A DNA stretch of 64,000 bases. Source: Acetobacter fabarum (GTDB lineage: Bacteria > Pseudomonadota > Alphaproteobacteria > Acetobacterales > Acetobacteraceae). Made by a program: the position numbers and the translations under genes. Positions 55,409 through 63,810 of the stretch are shown piece by piece. Location of the stretch: positions 62,001 through 126,000 of the forward strand of contig NZ_WOTG01000003.1 in assembly GCF_011516925.1 (NCBI RefSeq), in the 5' to 3' direction. The notes below the pieces were generated by a model. The model had not been told where the DNA came from and ran no database searches. It worked only from the letters and a program-made list of their open reading frames with translations. Position 1 is the first letter of the stretch; every line of letters starts with the position of its first letter.

Positions 55409-55761
55409 GACGAGACGCTCCTTTCCCCGGACTTTCCGACCACGGCAAAACAACCTCGGGACCATGATCGGGTGCCCTGCAAACATATTTGGCTGCTTCG
55501 GCAAGAAATGCGAGTCATAACCACGCAAAAAACGCATGTTCACGCATTTTTCGTTCTCATCTCTGGCAAGAATGCTGGTTTTGCGCGCTTTTTACCCAAG
55601 CGCTCCATCGCAAAAATATGCGTGTTGTGCCTGCAAAGCGGCATTTGCAGGCCAGAAGCGGGGCTTACACCCCACCGACCACGGGCTTGCGCACACGCCA
55701 AACACCGCAGAGCGCGGCTGGCAGCCAGACTGTGTTCAGGAAAACGCTAGAGGTTCTGGTA
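55409..55761. other. clpS-clpA spacer, no gene recognised
   Basis: About 350 bases on the clpS-clpA side of the transcript. It contains a 9-bp hairpin without T run and several copies of the short motif ACGCAT/ATGCGT. No RNA gene or credible small ORF with a ribosome site was recognised. clpA may have its own promoter here. Confidence 0.5.
55629..55652 (-). terminator. Hairpin downstream of clpS
   Basis: A perfect 9-bp stem GCCTGCAAA/TTTGCAGGC with a 6-base loop, about 110 bases after the clpS stop. The nearest T run on the minus strand is about 15 bases further, so termination is uncertain. Confidence 0.4.
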
Positions 55762-56139
55762 TCAGTCTTTTTCTATGGTGCACTGCAAGGGATGCTGGTT
55801 CTGGCGCGCCAGATCCATGACCTGAGAAACCTTGGTCTCCGCCACCTCATACGTAAACACACCACAGACACCCACACCCTTGCGGTGGACGTTGAGCATG
55901 ATGTCTGTCGCTTCTTCACGATTCTTCTGAAAAAAGCGTTCAAGGACGTAAACCACAAACTCCATGGGAGTGTAGTCATCGTTCAGCATGAGCACTTTGT
56001 ACATGGCGGGTTTGCGGGTTTTGGGTTTGGCCCGCACAACCACGCCAATTTCCACATCATCCCGGTCCGAATCCATGCCTCCATCACGCCGCGACGGCCC
56101 GTTGCCTGTATGCAGAACAGGAAGATGAAACGAGGCCAT
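55762..56139 (-). CDS. clpS: ATP-dependent Clp protease adaptor ClpS
   Basis: 125 residues. [28 protein letters not shown] (in two blocks, residues ~42-70) and [20 protein letters not shown] are the conserved ClpS core that binds N-degron residues and docks on the ClpA N-domain. The MASFHLPV start follows GGGAG; a later ATG (MDSDRDD) would also keep the whole domain. It is upstream of clpA in the usual order but with an unusually long spacer. Confidence 0.94.
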   Translation of the reverse strand: MASFHLPVLHTGNGPSRRDGGMDSDRDDVEIGVVVRAKPKTRKPAMYKVLMLNDDYTPMEFVVYVLERFFQKNREEATDIMLNVHRKGVGVCGVFTYEVAETKVSQVMDLARQNQHPLQCTIEKD

Positions 56140-56431
56140 GGCAACCAAACTCCCGAGGCAGGGTGAAAAACGAGTGGTGTTCCTTACCACCATATTGGCA
56201 AAGCCAAAGTACAATAAAAGAGAGCGGAACGACAGAATAGCTGGTGTGCGTGCCCAATATGGAACCAGCGCGCCATATTTATGCCACACATGGGCACAAC
56301 ATGGCAGAACAGACGCGGGAACAGCTTATGTTGGATTCCATGCGCCAGAGTTCCAGTTTTTTGCCGCCATGCTCTTGCGATTCCTGACAGTAGGCGGAAT
56401 AGTGCTCCATAAGGCACAGGTGGGGGTAGCA

Positions 56432-57592
56432 GTGGCAGACAAACCGGCGTTACGGCAGATAACGGAACACAACAGACTAACATCGGGCAGCACAAAAACC
56501 CTCCGTTTGCGTAAATGGGCAGGTCTGCTTGCTGGTGTAACCCTTGCAGCATTTACTACGGCCAGTCAGGCCCGTGCGCAGTATGCCGGACAGATCAGTT
56601 CCATTGTCATGGATGCCAATACCGGGGCCGTGCTCTCCCAGACCGATCCGGACCTGCGGCGCTACCCGGCCAGCCTGACAAAGCTGATGACACTGTACAT
56701 GACCTTCAACGCACTGCGTGCCGGGGCTATCTCCCTGACCCAGTCCGTGCCGGTTTCCATCCATGCGTCCACCATGGAACCTTCCAAACTCGGGCTGGTT
56801 CCCGGCACACACCTGACTGTTGAACAGGCTGTGCTTGCGCTGGTCACCAAATCCGCCAACGATGCCGCCTGTGCCCTGGGTGAGCTGATCGGGGGCGGGA
56901 GCGAACCCCAGTTTGCCGCCATGATGACCCAGCAGGCCCACGCCATGGGTATGTCCAAGACCCTGTTCCGCAACGCATCCGGCCTGCCCGACCCCGACCA
57001 GATGACAACCGCGCGGGATCTGGCCACTCTCGGCCGCCGCCTGATTGCCGATTTTCCCGAATATTACCATTACTTTGCTACCCCATCCTTCCGCTTCCAT
57101 GGCCGCTACATCCCCAACCATAACCCCATGCTCAAGGTCTATGCCGGGGCAGACGGCATGAAGACGGGATACACGCAGGAAGCCGGGCGTAACCTTGTGA
57201 CCTCCGCCCTGCGTGACAATGTGCGGCTGGTTGGTGTGGTTATGGGTGCATCCAGCAATACCCAGCGCTCGCTGGTCATGGCCAACCAGTTGGACCACGG
57301 CTTTGATGCCGAAGGCGTAGCTCCTGTTGCCCGCCCGCTTCTTGTAGCACAGGCTACCAGCAGCCAGCGCCACCGCAGCCGCCGTGGCGCGCTGATCATG
57401 GCCGCCGCCAACCACAGGCACGCACCACTTGAAGTGGCGGAAGCACCTGCAACCCGCCGCCACCACGCGGCTATTACCAATGTCAGCCATGGCCGCCATA
57501 CTGCGGTTATCGGGGCCAAGGTCCATACCATTGCCACGCCCACCATCCGCCGCAGCATGGTGCGCCACACAACCGCCCATAACCGGACCTGA
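56432..57592 (+). CDS. D-alanyl-D-alanine carboxypeptidase (PBP5/DacA family) with His/Arg-rich tail
   Basis: About 386 residues. A signal peptide ends near SQARA-QYAG. Active-site motifs: SxxK as ASLTKLMT, SxN as KSANDAA and KTG as DGMKTGYTQEAG. The protein trims pentapeptide stems of peptidoglycan. Unlike E. coli PBP5 there is no clear C-terminal amphipathic anchor; the last ~80 residues are rich in His and Arg (QRHRSRRG, TRRHHAAI, RHTTAHNRT). The start is uncertain: this GTG follows AGGTGGGGG, while an ATG at 56369 would add 21 residues. Confidence 0.88.
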   Translation: MADKPALRQITEHNRLTSGSTKTLRLRKWAGLLAGVTLAAFTTASQARAQYAGQISSIVMDANTGAVLSQTDPDLRRYPASLTKLMTLYMTFNALRAGAISLTQSVPVSIHASTMEPSKLGLVPGTHLTVEQAVLALVTKSANDAACALGELIGGGSEPQFAAMMTQQAHAMGMSKTLFRNASGLPDPDQMTTARDLATLGRRLIADFPEYYHYFATPSFRFHGRYIPNHNPMLKVYAGADGMKTGYTQEAGRNLVTSALRDNVRLVGVVMGASSNTQRSLVMANQLDHGFDAEGVAPVARPLLVAQATSSQRHRSRRGALIMAAANHRHAPLEVAEAPATRRHHAAITNVSHGRHTAVIGAKVHTIATPTIRRSMVRHTTAHNRT

Positions 57593-57610
57593 ACATTTTA
57601 TGGCCATTTA

Positions 57611-57643
57611 GGCAGCCCGTTATAACCAAAGCGGGTTGCCTTT
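57611..57643 (+). terminator. Possible terminator after the carboxypeptidase gene
   Basis: A stem GGCAGCCCG/CGGGTTGCC (one G-U) with a 12-base loop and a short TTT, 18 bases after the stop. It is weak. Confidence 0.45.
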
Positions 57644-57706
57644 GTGGCCTGCACTCTTCATCTTGCTGCTTTCTCAAAAGCACCAACAACGATGAGGAAG
57701 TGCAGA

Positions 57707-58507
57707 ATGGCGGGCAGAGGCGGAATCGTTCTCCATACCGAAGAAGACTTCAAGCACCTGCGGGCGGCAGGCCAGCTGGCCGCAGCAACGCTGGACATGA
57801 TTACGCCTTACGTCAAACCCGGCGTAACCACGGGCGAACTGGACCGCATTATTCATGCCTACACGCTTGAGCATGGCGCCACCCCCGGCCCACTGAACTA
57901 CCGTGGCTACCCCAAGTCGTGCTGTATTTCGGTCAATCATGTTGTGTGCCACGGCATTCCGGGGGACCGGCCACTGATTGAGGGCGATATTGTCAATATC
58001 GACGTCACCCCCAAGCTTAACGGCTGGTTCGGGGATACAAGCCGCATGTACACCGTGGGCAAGGTGTCCATCAAAGCTGCCAAGCTGATCACCACCACGT
58101 ATGAAAGCCTGATGCGCGGGATTGAGGTTGTACGCCCCGGTGCCACTCTGGGCGATATTGGCTACGCCATTCAGAGCCACGCCGAAAAACACCGCTACTC
58201 CATTGTGGAAGATTTTTGTGGGCATGGGATCGGGCAGGTTTTTCATGCCGAACCAAACATCCTGCACTACGGCCGCCCCGGCGAGGGCATGAAGCTGAAG
58301 GCCGGTATGGTATTTACCATTGAGCCCATGCTTAACATTGGCAAACCCGAAGTGAAAATTCTTGAAGACGGGTGGACCGCCGTAACGCGTGACCGCTCCT
58401 TGTCCGCACAGTTTGAGCATATGCTGGCCGTAACCCAGACCGGGTATGAAATATTTACCCGCTCCCCCGCAGGGTACGACTGCCCCCCTTACCCAACCGA
58501 AGGATAA
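57707..58507 (+). CDS. map: Type I methionine aminopeptidase
   Basis: 266 residues. The metal ligands are visible in VNIDVTPKLNGWFGDTSRMY (two Asp), CGHGIGQVFH (His), FTIEPMLN (Glu) and the C-terminal SAQFEHML (Glu). It removes initiator methionine from nascent proteins. The ATG used is preceded by GAGGAAG at ideal spacing; upstream ATGs add unconserved residues. It is followed five bases later by ggt. Confidence 0.95.
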   Translation: MAGRGGIVLHTEEDFKHLRAAGQLAAATLDMITPYVKPGVTTGELDRIIHAYTLEHGATPGPLNYRGYPKSCCISVNHVVCHGIPGDRPLIEGDIVNIDVTPKLNGWFGDTSRMYTVGKVSIKAAKLITTTYESLMRGIEVVRPGATLGDIGYAIQSHAEKHRYSIVEDFCGHGIGQVFHAEPNILHYGRPGEGMKLKAGMVFTIEPMLNIGKPEVKILEDGWTAVTRDRSLSAQFEHMLAVTQTGYEIFTRSPAGYDCPPYPTEG

Positions 58508-58512
58508 GCGCC

Positions 58513-60312
58513 ATGCAAACCACCCCCACCACGTTGTTCTCCCGTGTTGCGCGCCATGTGGTGCAGGTGGTTTGTTGCCTGAGCACAGGCTTTGCCACCC
58601 TGCCAGCCTACGCGGCACCCGTGGCCGACCCCTTGGCCTACGGGGCAGCGGTGCCGGCTAATGCAGCCGTGGCTGCTCCCGTACCCGGGCAGCACGGCAT
58701 GGCGGTTTCTGCCCAGAAGCTGGCATCAGAGGTAGGGGCGCGCATTCTGGCCAAAGGGGGCAATGCTGCCGATGCTGCCGTTGCCATGGGGTATGCACTG
58801 GCGGTGGTGTACCCTGCCGCGGGCAATCTGGGGGGTGGCGGGTTTATGATGCTGCGCCCACCGGGCAAGCCTGCGATTTTTTTCGATTTCCGGGAAAAGG
58901 CCCCTCTGGCAGCCACGCCGGATATGTTTTTGGACAGTAAGGGCAATGTTATCCCCGACCTGTCCCTTCTGGGCTGGAAGGCCGTAGCCGTGCCCGGCAC
59001 TGTGGCCGGGCTGGAGGCCGTGCATAAACGCTGGGGCCACCTGCCCCGAGCAGTGGTCATGGCCCCTGCCATTCAGCTCGCCCGCGATGGATTTGTACTG
59101 GGGGAAGGGGATGTGCAGCTCCTGAACACCTCCACCGCTGCGCTGGCACAGGACCCCTATGCCCGCAAGGTTTTCCTGCGCCCCGATGGCTCCCCCTTCC
59201 AGCCCGGTGACAGGCTGGTACAGAAAAATCTGGCACACTCGCTCGAACTGATCGCACAGAACGGGGCGGATGCCTTTTACAAAGGACCCATCGCCGCCAG
59301 TATTCTGGAGCAGTCCAAAGCCCATGGCGGCATTTTGCAGGCCAAAGATTTTGAACACTACCAGCCGCGCGAACTGCCCCCCATAAGCTGCACCTACCGT
59401 GGGTTACTGGTAGAAACAGCCCCCCCCCCCAGTGCAGGCGGCATTGCCCTGTGCGAAATGCTGGAAATTCTGGCCGGGTATGACATGCACGCCCTTGGCC
59501 TGCACACCGCCCCCGCTCTCCAGCGTGAAATAGAGGCCATGCGCCACGCCTATTCCGACCGGCGGGATCTGGGCGACCCGGCTTTTGTCCATAACCCGGT
59601 CAGCAGCCTGCTGGACCCGGCCTATATTGCCAGCATACGCGCGCATATTCCGCCCAACAGAGCCATTCCCTCCGCTGACCTGCGTGCAGGTGTTGCCTCG
59701 CCCGAAAAACCCGAAACCACCCAGTTTTCGGTAATCGACCAGAACGGGTTTGCCATTTCCACCACCTATACGCTGAACGGCTGGTTTGGCGCCAAGGTGA
59801 TGGGAGGGGACACCGGGATCATCATGAATGATGAAATGGATGATTTTTCCATCAAACCCGGGGCGCTGAACATGTTTGGCATTCCCGGCAGTGCGGCCAA
59901 TGCCATTGCGCCGGGCAAAACGCCCCTTTCCTCCATGGCGCCGACCATTATCTCGCGCGATAACAGGCCGGTCATGGTTATTGGCAGCCCCGGTGGGTCG
60001 CGCATTCCCACCATTATACTCTCTGTTATTCTGGGCGTTGTGGATTACGGGCTGAACATCCAGCAGGCCATAGACCTGCCCCGCCTGCACGAACAGTGGA
60101 TGCCACAGAGTGTGGAGGTTGAGGCAAACGCCCTGACCCCGCAGGTGCAGCAAACGCTGGAGCAGGAGGGGTACAGCTTTGTCCTGCATGCGCCGTGGGG
60201 CATTCCCGAGGGGATTCTGGTAGGGGGCCCCGGCCTGAACAGCCACGGACCAGCCCGTTTTTATGGTGGGGCCGACCACCGCCACCCCGGCGGGGCTGCG
60301 ATAGGAGAGTAA
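58513..60312 (+). CDS. ggt: Gamma-glutamyltransferase
   Basis: 599 residues with a signal peptide (cleavage near AYAAP, residue ~36), so it is periplasmic or secreted. The large subunit carries SEVGARILAKGGNAADAAVAM-like segments and GNLGGGGFM. The small subunit starts at the conserved threonine of ETTQFSVID (~residue 402), the autocleavage and catalytic nucleophile, and has PLSSMAPTI and SPGGSRIPT. It hydrolyses or transfers the gamma-glutamyl group of glutathione. The map stop is only five bases upstream. Confidence 0.94.
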   Translation: MQTTPTTLFSRVARHVVQVVCCLSTGFATLPAYAAPVADPLAYGAAVPANAAVAAPVPGQHGMAVSAQKLASEVGARILAKGGNAADAAVAMGYALAVVYPAAGNLGGGGFMMLRPPGKPAIFFDFREKAPLAATPDMFLDSKGNVIPDLSLLGWKAVAVPGTVAGLEAVHKRWGHLPRAVVMAPAIQLARDGFVLGEGDVQLLNTSTAALAQDPYARKVFLRPDGSPFQPGDRLVQKNLAHSLELIAQNGADAFYKGPIAASILEQSKAHGGILQAKDFEHYQPRELPPISCTYRGLLVETAPPPSAGGIALCEMLEILAGYDMHALGLHTAPALQREIEAMRHAYSDRRDLGDPAFVHNPVSSLLDPAYIASIRAHIPPNRAIPSADLRAGVASPEKPETTQFSVIDQNGFAISTTYTLNGWFGAKVMGGDTGIIMNDEMDDFSIKPGALNMFGIPGSAANAIAPGKTPLSSMAPTIISRDNRPVMVIGSPGGSRIPTIILSVILGVVDYGLNIQQAIDLPRLHEQWMPQSVEVEANALTPQVQQTLEQEGYSFVLHAPWGIPEGILVGGPGLNSHGPARFYGGADHRHPGGAAIGE

Positions 60313-60332
60313 GGTCCCCTCCCCCGCAGCGC

Positions 60333-61382
60333 CTACAGGCGGTCCAGATTATGGGTGCCGCCCTGTGGGTCACGCACCTGCCGCTCGCCCGTAATATACT
60401 CCGGCCCCAGAGGAACCTTGCCGTAGCCTCCGGGAATATCCAGCACGTAAATAGGCCAGGCAAGCCCCGTAACACGCCCCCGCAGACCAGCCAGCAGGCG
60501 CTGGCCCTGTGCGACCGGCACATGAAAATGGGCCGTACCCGGCGCAGGGTCGAGCTGGTGCAGGTAATACGGCCGCATACGGTTTTCCACCATGGTGCGG
60601 AACAGGTCTTCCAGTGCCTCCTCGCTGTCATTCACCCCACGCAGCAGCACCGACTGCCCCAACAGCGGTATGCCCCGCCGGGCAATACGGCGCAGGCTGT
60701 TCCGTGCGGGTGGAGCCATTTCCCGCGCATGGTTGATGTGTACGGCCATCCACATGGCTTTGTCCGTTTCCAGCGCATCCAGCAATGCGTCTGTCACACG
60801 CTCGGGTGCGGCTACTGGCACACGCGTATGCACCCGGATGGTGGTTACATGCGCCATGCCGGAAAGGGCCTGCACAATCTCCCCCAACCGCCGGGGCGAG
60901 AGCATGAGCGGGTCCCCCCCGGTCAGAATAACCTCGCGGATCTGCTCATGCGTGCGTAGCCAGTCCAGCGCGCGGCTCAGGGCTTCATCATCCAGCACAC
61001 CGCCATCTGGCCCCACATGCTCCCGCCGGAAGCAGAACCGGCAGTATAACGGGCATACCAGCAGGGGCTTAAGCAAGGCGCGGTCCGCGTAACGGTGCAC
61101 AATACCGGGCACGGGGGAGAGCGCATCATCTCCTATCGGGTCAGAGCGCTCTTCCGGCGTGACCACCAGTTCTTGCATGGTGGGCACAACCTGCACGCCA
61201 ATCGGGTCGTCCAGGCTGTGCATCAGCTCCGCAAAAGCGGGCGGTATGGCCGTGGCATACTGCCGGGCTATGGCTTGCAGGTCCGCTTTTTGCGCGGGCG
61301 TGGCCATACCGGCGGCAATCAGTTCATCTGGGGTGCGCAGCGTTCGGCTGGTCGCAAAAGGGGGCTTGACCGGGGAAGACAT
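60333..61382 (-). CDS. epmB: EF-P beta-lysylation protein EpmB / lysine 2,3-aminomutase family
   Basis: 349 residues. A radical-SAM enzyme with the CxxxCxxC cluster in CPLYCRFCFRREHVG (~residues 109-123), the GGDPLMLSP motif and PLP-lysine region near the C-terminus (LDIPGGYGKVPL). EpmB makes (R)-beta-lysine, which EpmA attaches to elongation factor P. It is encoded head to head with epmA, 20 bases apart, which strongly supports this role over a catabolic aminomutase. The efp gene itself is not in the window. Confidence 0.9.
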   Translation of the reverse strand: MSSPVKPPFATSRTLRTPDELIAAGMATPAQKADLQAIARQYATAIPPAFAELMHSLDDPIGVQVVPTMQELVVTPEERSDPIGDDALSPVPGIVHRYADRALLKPLLVCPLYCRFCFRREHVGPDGGVLDDEALSRALDWLRTHEQIREVILTGGDPLMLSPRRLGEIVQALSGMAHVTTIRVHTRVPVAAPERVTDALLDALETDKAMWMAVHINHAREMAPPARNSLRRIARRGIPLLGQSVLLRGVNDSEEALEDLFRTMVENRMRPYYLHQLDPAPGTAHFHVPVAQGQRLLAGLRGRVTGLAWPIYVLDIPGGYGKVPLGPEYITGERQVRDPQGGTHNLDRL

Positions 61383-61402
61383 GTACCGGCTCTACTCTGC
61401 CC

Positions 61403-62428
61403 ATGTCTGTGTCTGCAACATCTCATCTGTCCTTTGGTGGCCCGGACCCCGAGCGTATTCGCGACCGGCTGCCATTTTTAATCCGCCGCAACCTGACCAT
61501 GCGGGGTGTGCGCGCGTTTTTGGAATCCCGTGGCTGCGTGGAGGTGGAAACCCCCTGCGCCGTGCCTGTACCGGGGGAAGAGGTGCATCTGCTCCCCTTC
61601 CAGACCGAGCGGGAAACACCCGACGGCCAGCGCCAACCGCTGTTTTTGCACACCAGCCCCGAATTCGCCATGAAGCGGATTATCGCCGCCACCGGGCTGC
61701 CGCTGTTCCAGTTTGCCCGTGTCTGGCGCAATGGTGAGGCCAGCGGCACCCATGCCCCCGAGTTCACCATGCTGGAATGGTACCAGCCCGGCATGCCCCT
61801 GAACGGCCTGATGGACGAGACAGAAGCGCTGCTCAAAGCCATTCTGCCCCCTGTTGTGCACCGCAACGCCTGCACGCTGGACCTGAGCCAGCCCTTTGAA
61901 CGACTGAGCATGGAAGATGCATTCCGCCACCATGCTGGTGTTGACCTGCTTCCAACCCAAGGTAATGCGCAGGCACTGGCCTATGCAGCAGGCTGCACCC
62001 TGCGCGATGGTGAACACTGGGAAGACCTGTTTTTCCGCTTGTTGCTGGAGCGAATCGAACCCGCCATTGGCCAGACCCGCCCCACGTTTTTAACGCACTG
62101 GCCAGCAAGCCAGGCCGCACTGGCGCGCAAGGACCCAACGGACCCGCGCGTGGCCCTGCGGTTTGAGCTTTACGCCGCAGGCATGGAACTGGCCAATGCG
62201 TTTGAAGAACTGACAGACCCTGTAGAGCAGCGCCAGCGTTTTACCCATGACAGGGCCGAACGCCAGCAGCTTTACCCGACCCGCCCCACCTGGCCGATGG
62301 ACGAAAAACTCCTCCACGCCCTGCCCCACATGCCCCCCTGTTCAGGCATTGCGCTGGGCTTTGACCGGCTGGTTATGCTGGCCAGTGGAGCCCGCCAGAT
62401 ACAGGATGTCTTGTGGATACAGGATTAG
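61403..62428 (+). CDS. epmA: Elongation factor P-lysine ligase EpmA (PoxA/GenX)
   Basis: 341 residues. A truncated class II lysyl-tRNA synthetase-like core without the anticodon-binding domain. Motif 2 is FQFARVWRNGEASGTHAPEF (~residues 111-130), with EFTMLEWY; the C-terminal motif 3 is GIALGFDRLVML. EpmA charges EF-P with beta-lysine, helping ribosomes through polyproline stretches. Divergent from epmB. No ribosome site precedes the ATG, so the exact start, or leaderless translation, is open. Confidence 0.92.
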   Translation: MSVSATSHLSFGGPDPERIRDRLPFLIRRNLTMRGVRAFLESRGCVEVETPCAVPVPGEEVHLLPFQTERETPDGQRQPLFLHTSPEFAMKRIIAATGLPLFQFARVWRNGEASGTHAPEFTMLEWYQPGMPLNGLMDETEALLKAILPPVVHRNACTLDLSQPFERLSMEDAFRHHAGVDLLPTQGNAQALAYAAGCTLRDGEHWEDLFFRLLLERIEPAIGQTRPTFLTHWPASQAALARKDPTDPRVALRFELYAAGMELANAFEELTDPVEQRQRFTHDRAERQQLYPTRPTWPMDEKLLHALPHMPPCSGIALGFDRLVMLASGARQIQDVLWIQD

Positions 62429-62523
62429 TCTGCAACATTTAGCCTTAACAGGTGTTTTTTGCTTATCTTCCACTCGTACGACGCACACCGCAGGCGTATT
62501 CCACCAAGGGGCAAGTCGGTGCC

Positions 62524-62934
62524 ATGACATACGCAAACAGATTTTTACTGATCGGGCTTCTAGCCCTTGCCGCCTGCCAGGTTCCCAGCGCGGAGGAACG
62601 ACGCAAGCTCGATTCCATGATCGGGCGGCCAACCGTGGATGTTATCCGCACCTTTGGCGTGCCTACGCGCCAGTTCACCACGGGGGATCACACTTTTCTT
62701 GCCTACATCACGCAGGAGACCGACTACACCTCCATGCCCATGGGCGGTGGCTGGGGGTATGGCCCAGGTTGGGGTGGCGGCTGGGGCGGCTATGGTGGCT
62801 GGGGCTACGGTGGTTGGGGTTATGGCGGCTGGGGCGGCGGTATGGGCACCGCTTACACCTATAGCTGCCAGACCAACTTTGAACTCGTAAAAGGCCTTGT
62901 CATCAGTTGGACAATGCGGGGCGACGGCTGCTAG
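62524..62934 (+). CDS. Lipoprotein with BamE/SmpA-like segment and Gly-Trp-Tyr repeat
   Basis: 136 residues. The signal ends in a lipobox LAAC (cysteine ~18). Residues ~30-60 (LDSMIGRPTVDVIRTFGVPT, then GDHTFLAYI) resemble the SmpA/OmlA-like fold. Next comes a low-complexity insert (~72-108) of GGW/GYG units (e.g. GYGGWGYGGWGYGGWGGG), then a short C-terminal strand with a cysteine pair (SCQT and DGC). Function is unknown. The ATG is chosen because it begins the lipoprotein signal. Confidence 0.7.
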   Translation: MTYANRFLLIGLLALAACQVPSAEERRKLDSMIGRPTVDVIRTFGVPTRQFTTGDHTFLAYITQETDYTSMPMGGGWGYGPGWGGGWGGYGGWGYGGWGYGGWGGGMGTAYTYSCQTNFELVKGLVISWTMRGDGC

Positions 62935-62946
62935 ACCACACGCATC

Positions 62947-63768
62947 ATGCTGAGCCTCCTGCCCTTACCGTTCAACACCACGACTACCCGGGATGAGGCT
63001 CCTTTGCGTCACCACACCCCACGCCGCGCACAACACCGCTGGCGTGGGTTTGTGGCTCCCCCGGCACTTATGCTGGCAGGCATGTTCCTGCTGGGTGGTT
63101 GCGCGCAGAGCCCCGCGCGGCAGGACACATACACAACGCCAATCTCTACCTGCGCGTATATGATGCCAACAGTCTCGGGCACACGCACCTATACACAGGG
63201 GCGCAGTGGCAAGTCCGGGCAGAACAATCCAATTGATAGTGCCGTTGCCTACGGCAACCCGCAAACACCCGCATTCTGCGACCGCCCCCTGTCCGACACC
63301 CTGCGCAGTTCCATAGAGCTGGCCGACTACACGCATCTGCTGGACAGGACCGGCCTGTTCCCGACCTTGCAGCAGGCGGGGCCTTTTACGGTGTTCGCCC
63401 TACCCAATACGGCGCTGGAAACCTATAACGCGCAAACTGGTGGCCAGCTTCTGGACCCAGCCAGCACCGGCAGGGTACGCACCCTGCTAGGCTATACAAT
63501 TGTCACCGGAAAATGGCCCCACAAGGCCTTGCGTGCAGCCCTTGCTGCCGCACCGGGCCATAGCCTGCTGCTCCCCACCCTGAACGGGCAGGCGCTGCCC
63601 ATCTGGCTGGACACACAAACAGAGCAGGTCATGATTGGCCCACCCCATGGGCAAAGCAGCCCGCTCTGGGTCATGGGGATTCCACAATCCAACGGTGTGC
63701 TGTATTTTACGCACACGCTGGTTCTGCCACCCGCGGAACAGGCGGCTGTGCGCCCTAACACCCCTTAA
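62947..63768 (+). CDS. Fasciclin-like domain lipoprotein
   Basis: 273 residues. After a basic N-terminus a hydrophobic segment ends in the lipobox LGGC (cysteine ~52). The mature part has a fasciclin-like core: ELADYTHLLDRTGLFPTLQQ, GPFTVFALPNTALETYN, RVRTLLGYTIVTGKW and NGVLYFTHTLVLPP. Fasciclin domains mediate adhesion or surface interactions, but no role is known here. The start may be later, at the methionine just before LLGGC. It lies 12 bases after the Gly-Trp-Tyr lipoprotein gene and is probably co-transcribed. Confidence 0.72.
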   Translation: MLSLLPLPFNTTTTRDEAPLRHHTPRRAQHRWRGFVAPPALMLAGMFLLGGCAQSPARQDTYTTPISTCAYMMPTVSGTRTYTQGRSGKSGQNNPIDSAVAYGNPQTPAFCDRPLSDTLRSSIELADYTHLLDRTGLFPTLQQAGPFTVFALPNTALETYNAQTGGQLLDPASTGRVRTLLGYTIVTGKWPHKALRAALAAAPGHSLLLPTLNGQALPIWLDTQTEQVMIGPPHGQSSPLWVMGIPQSNGVLYFTHTLVLPPAEQAAVRPNTP

Positions 63769-63810
63769 GGGATTTGGCCCATACGGCGCGGGGCTACTGG
63801 ATAGCTGGAG

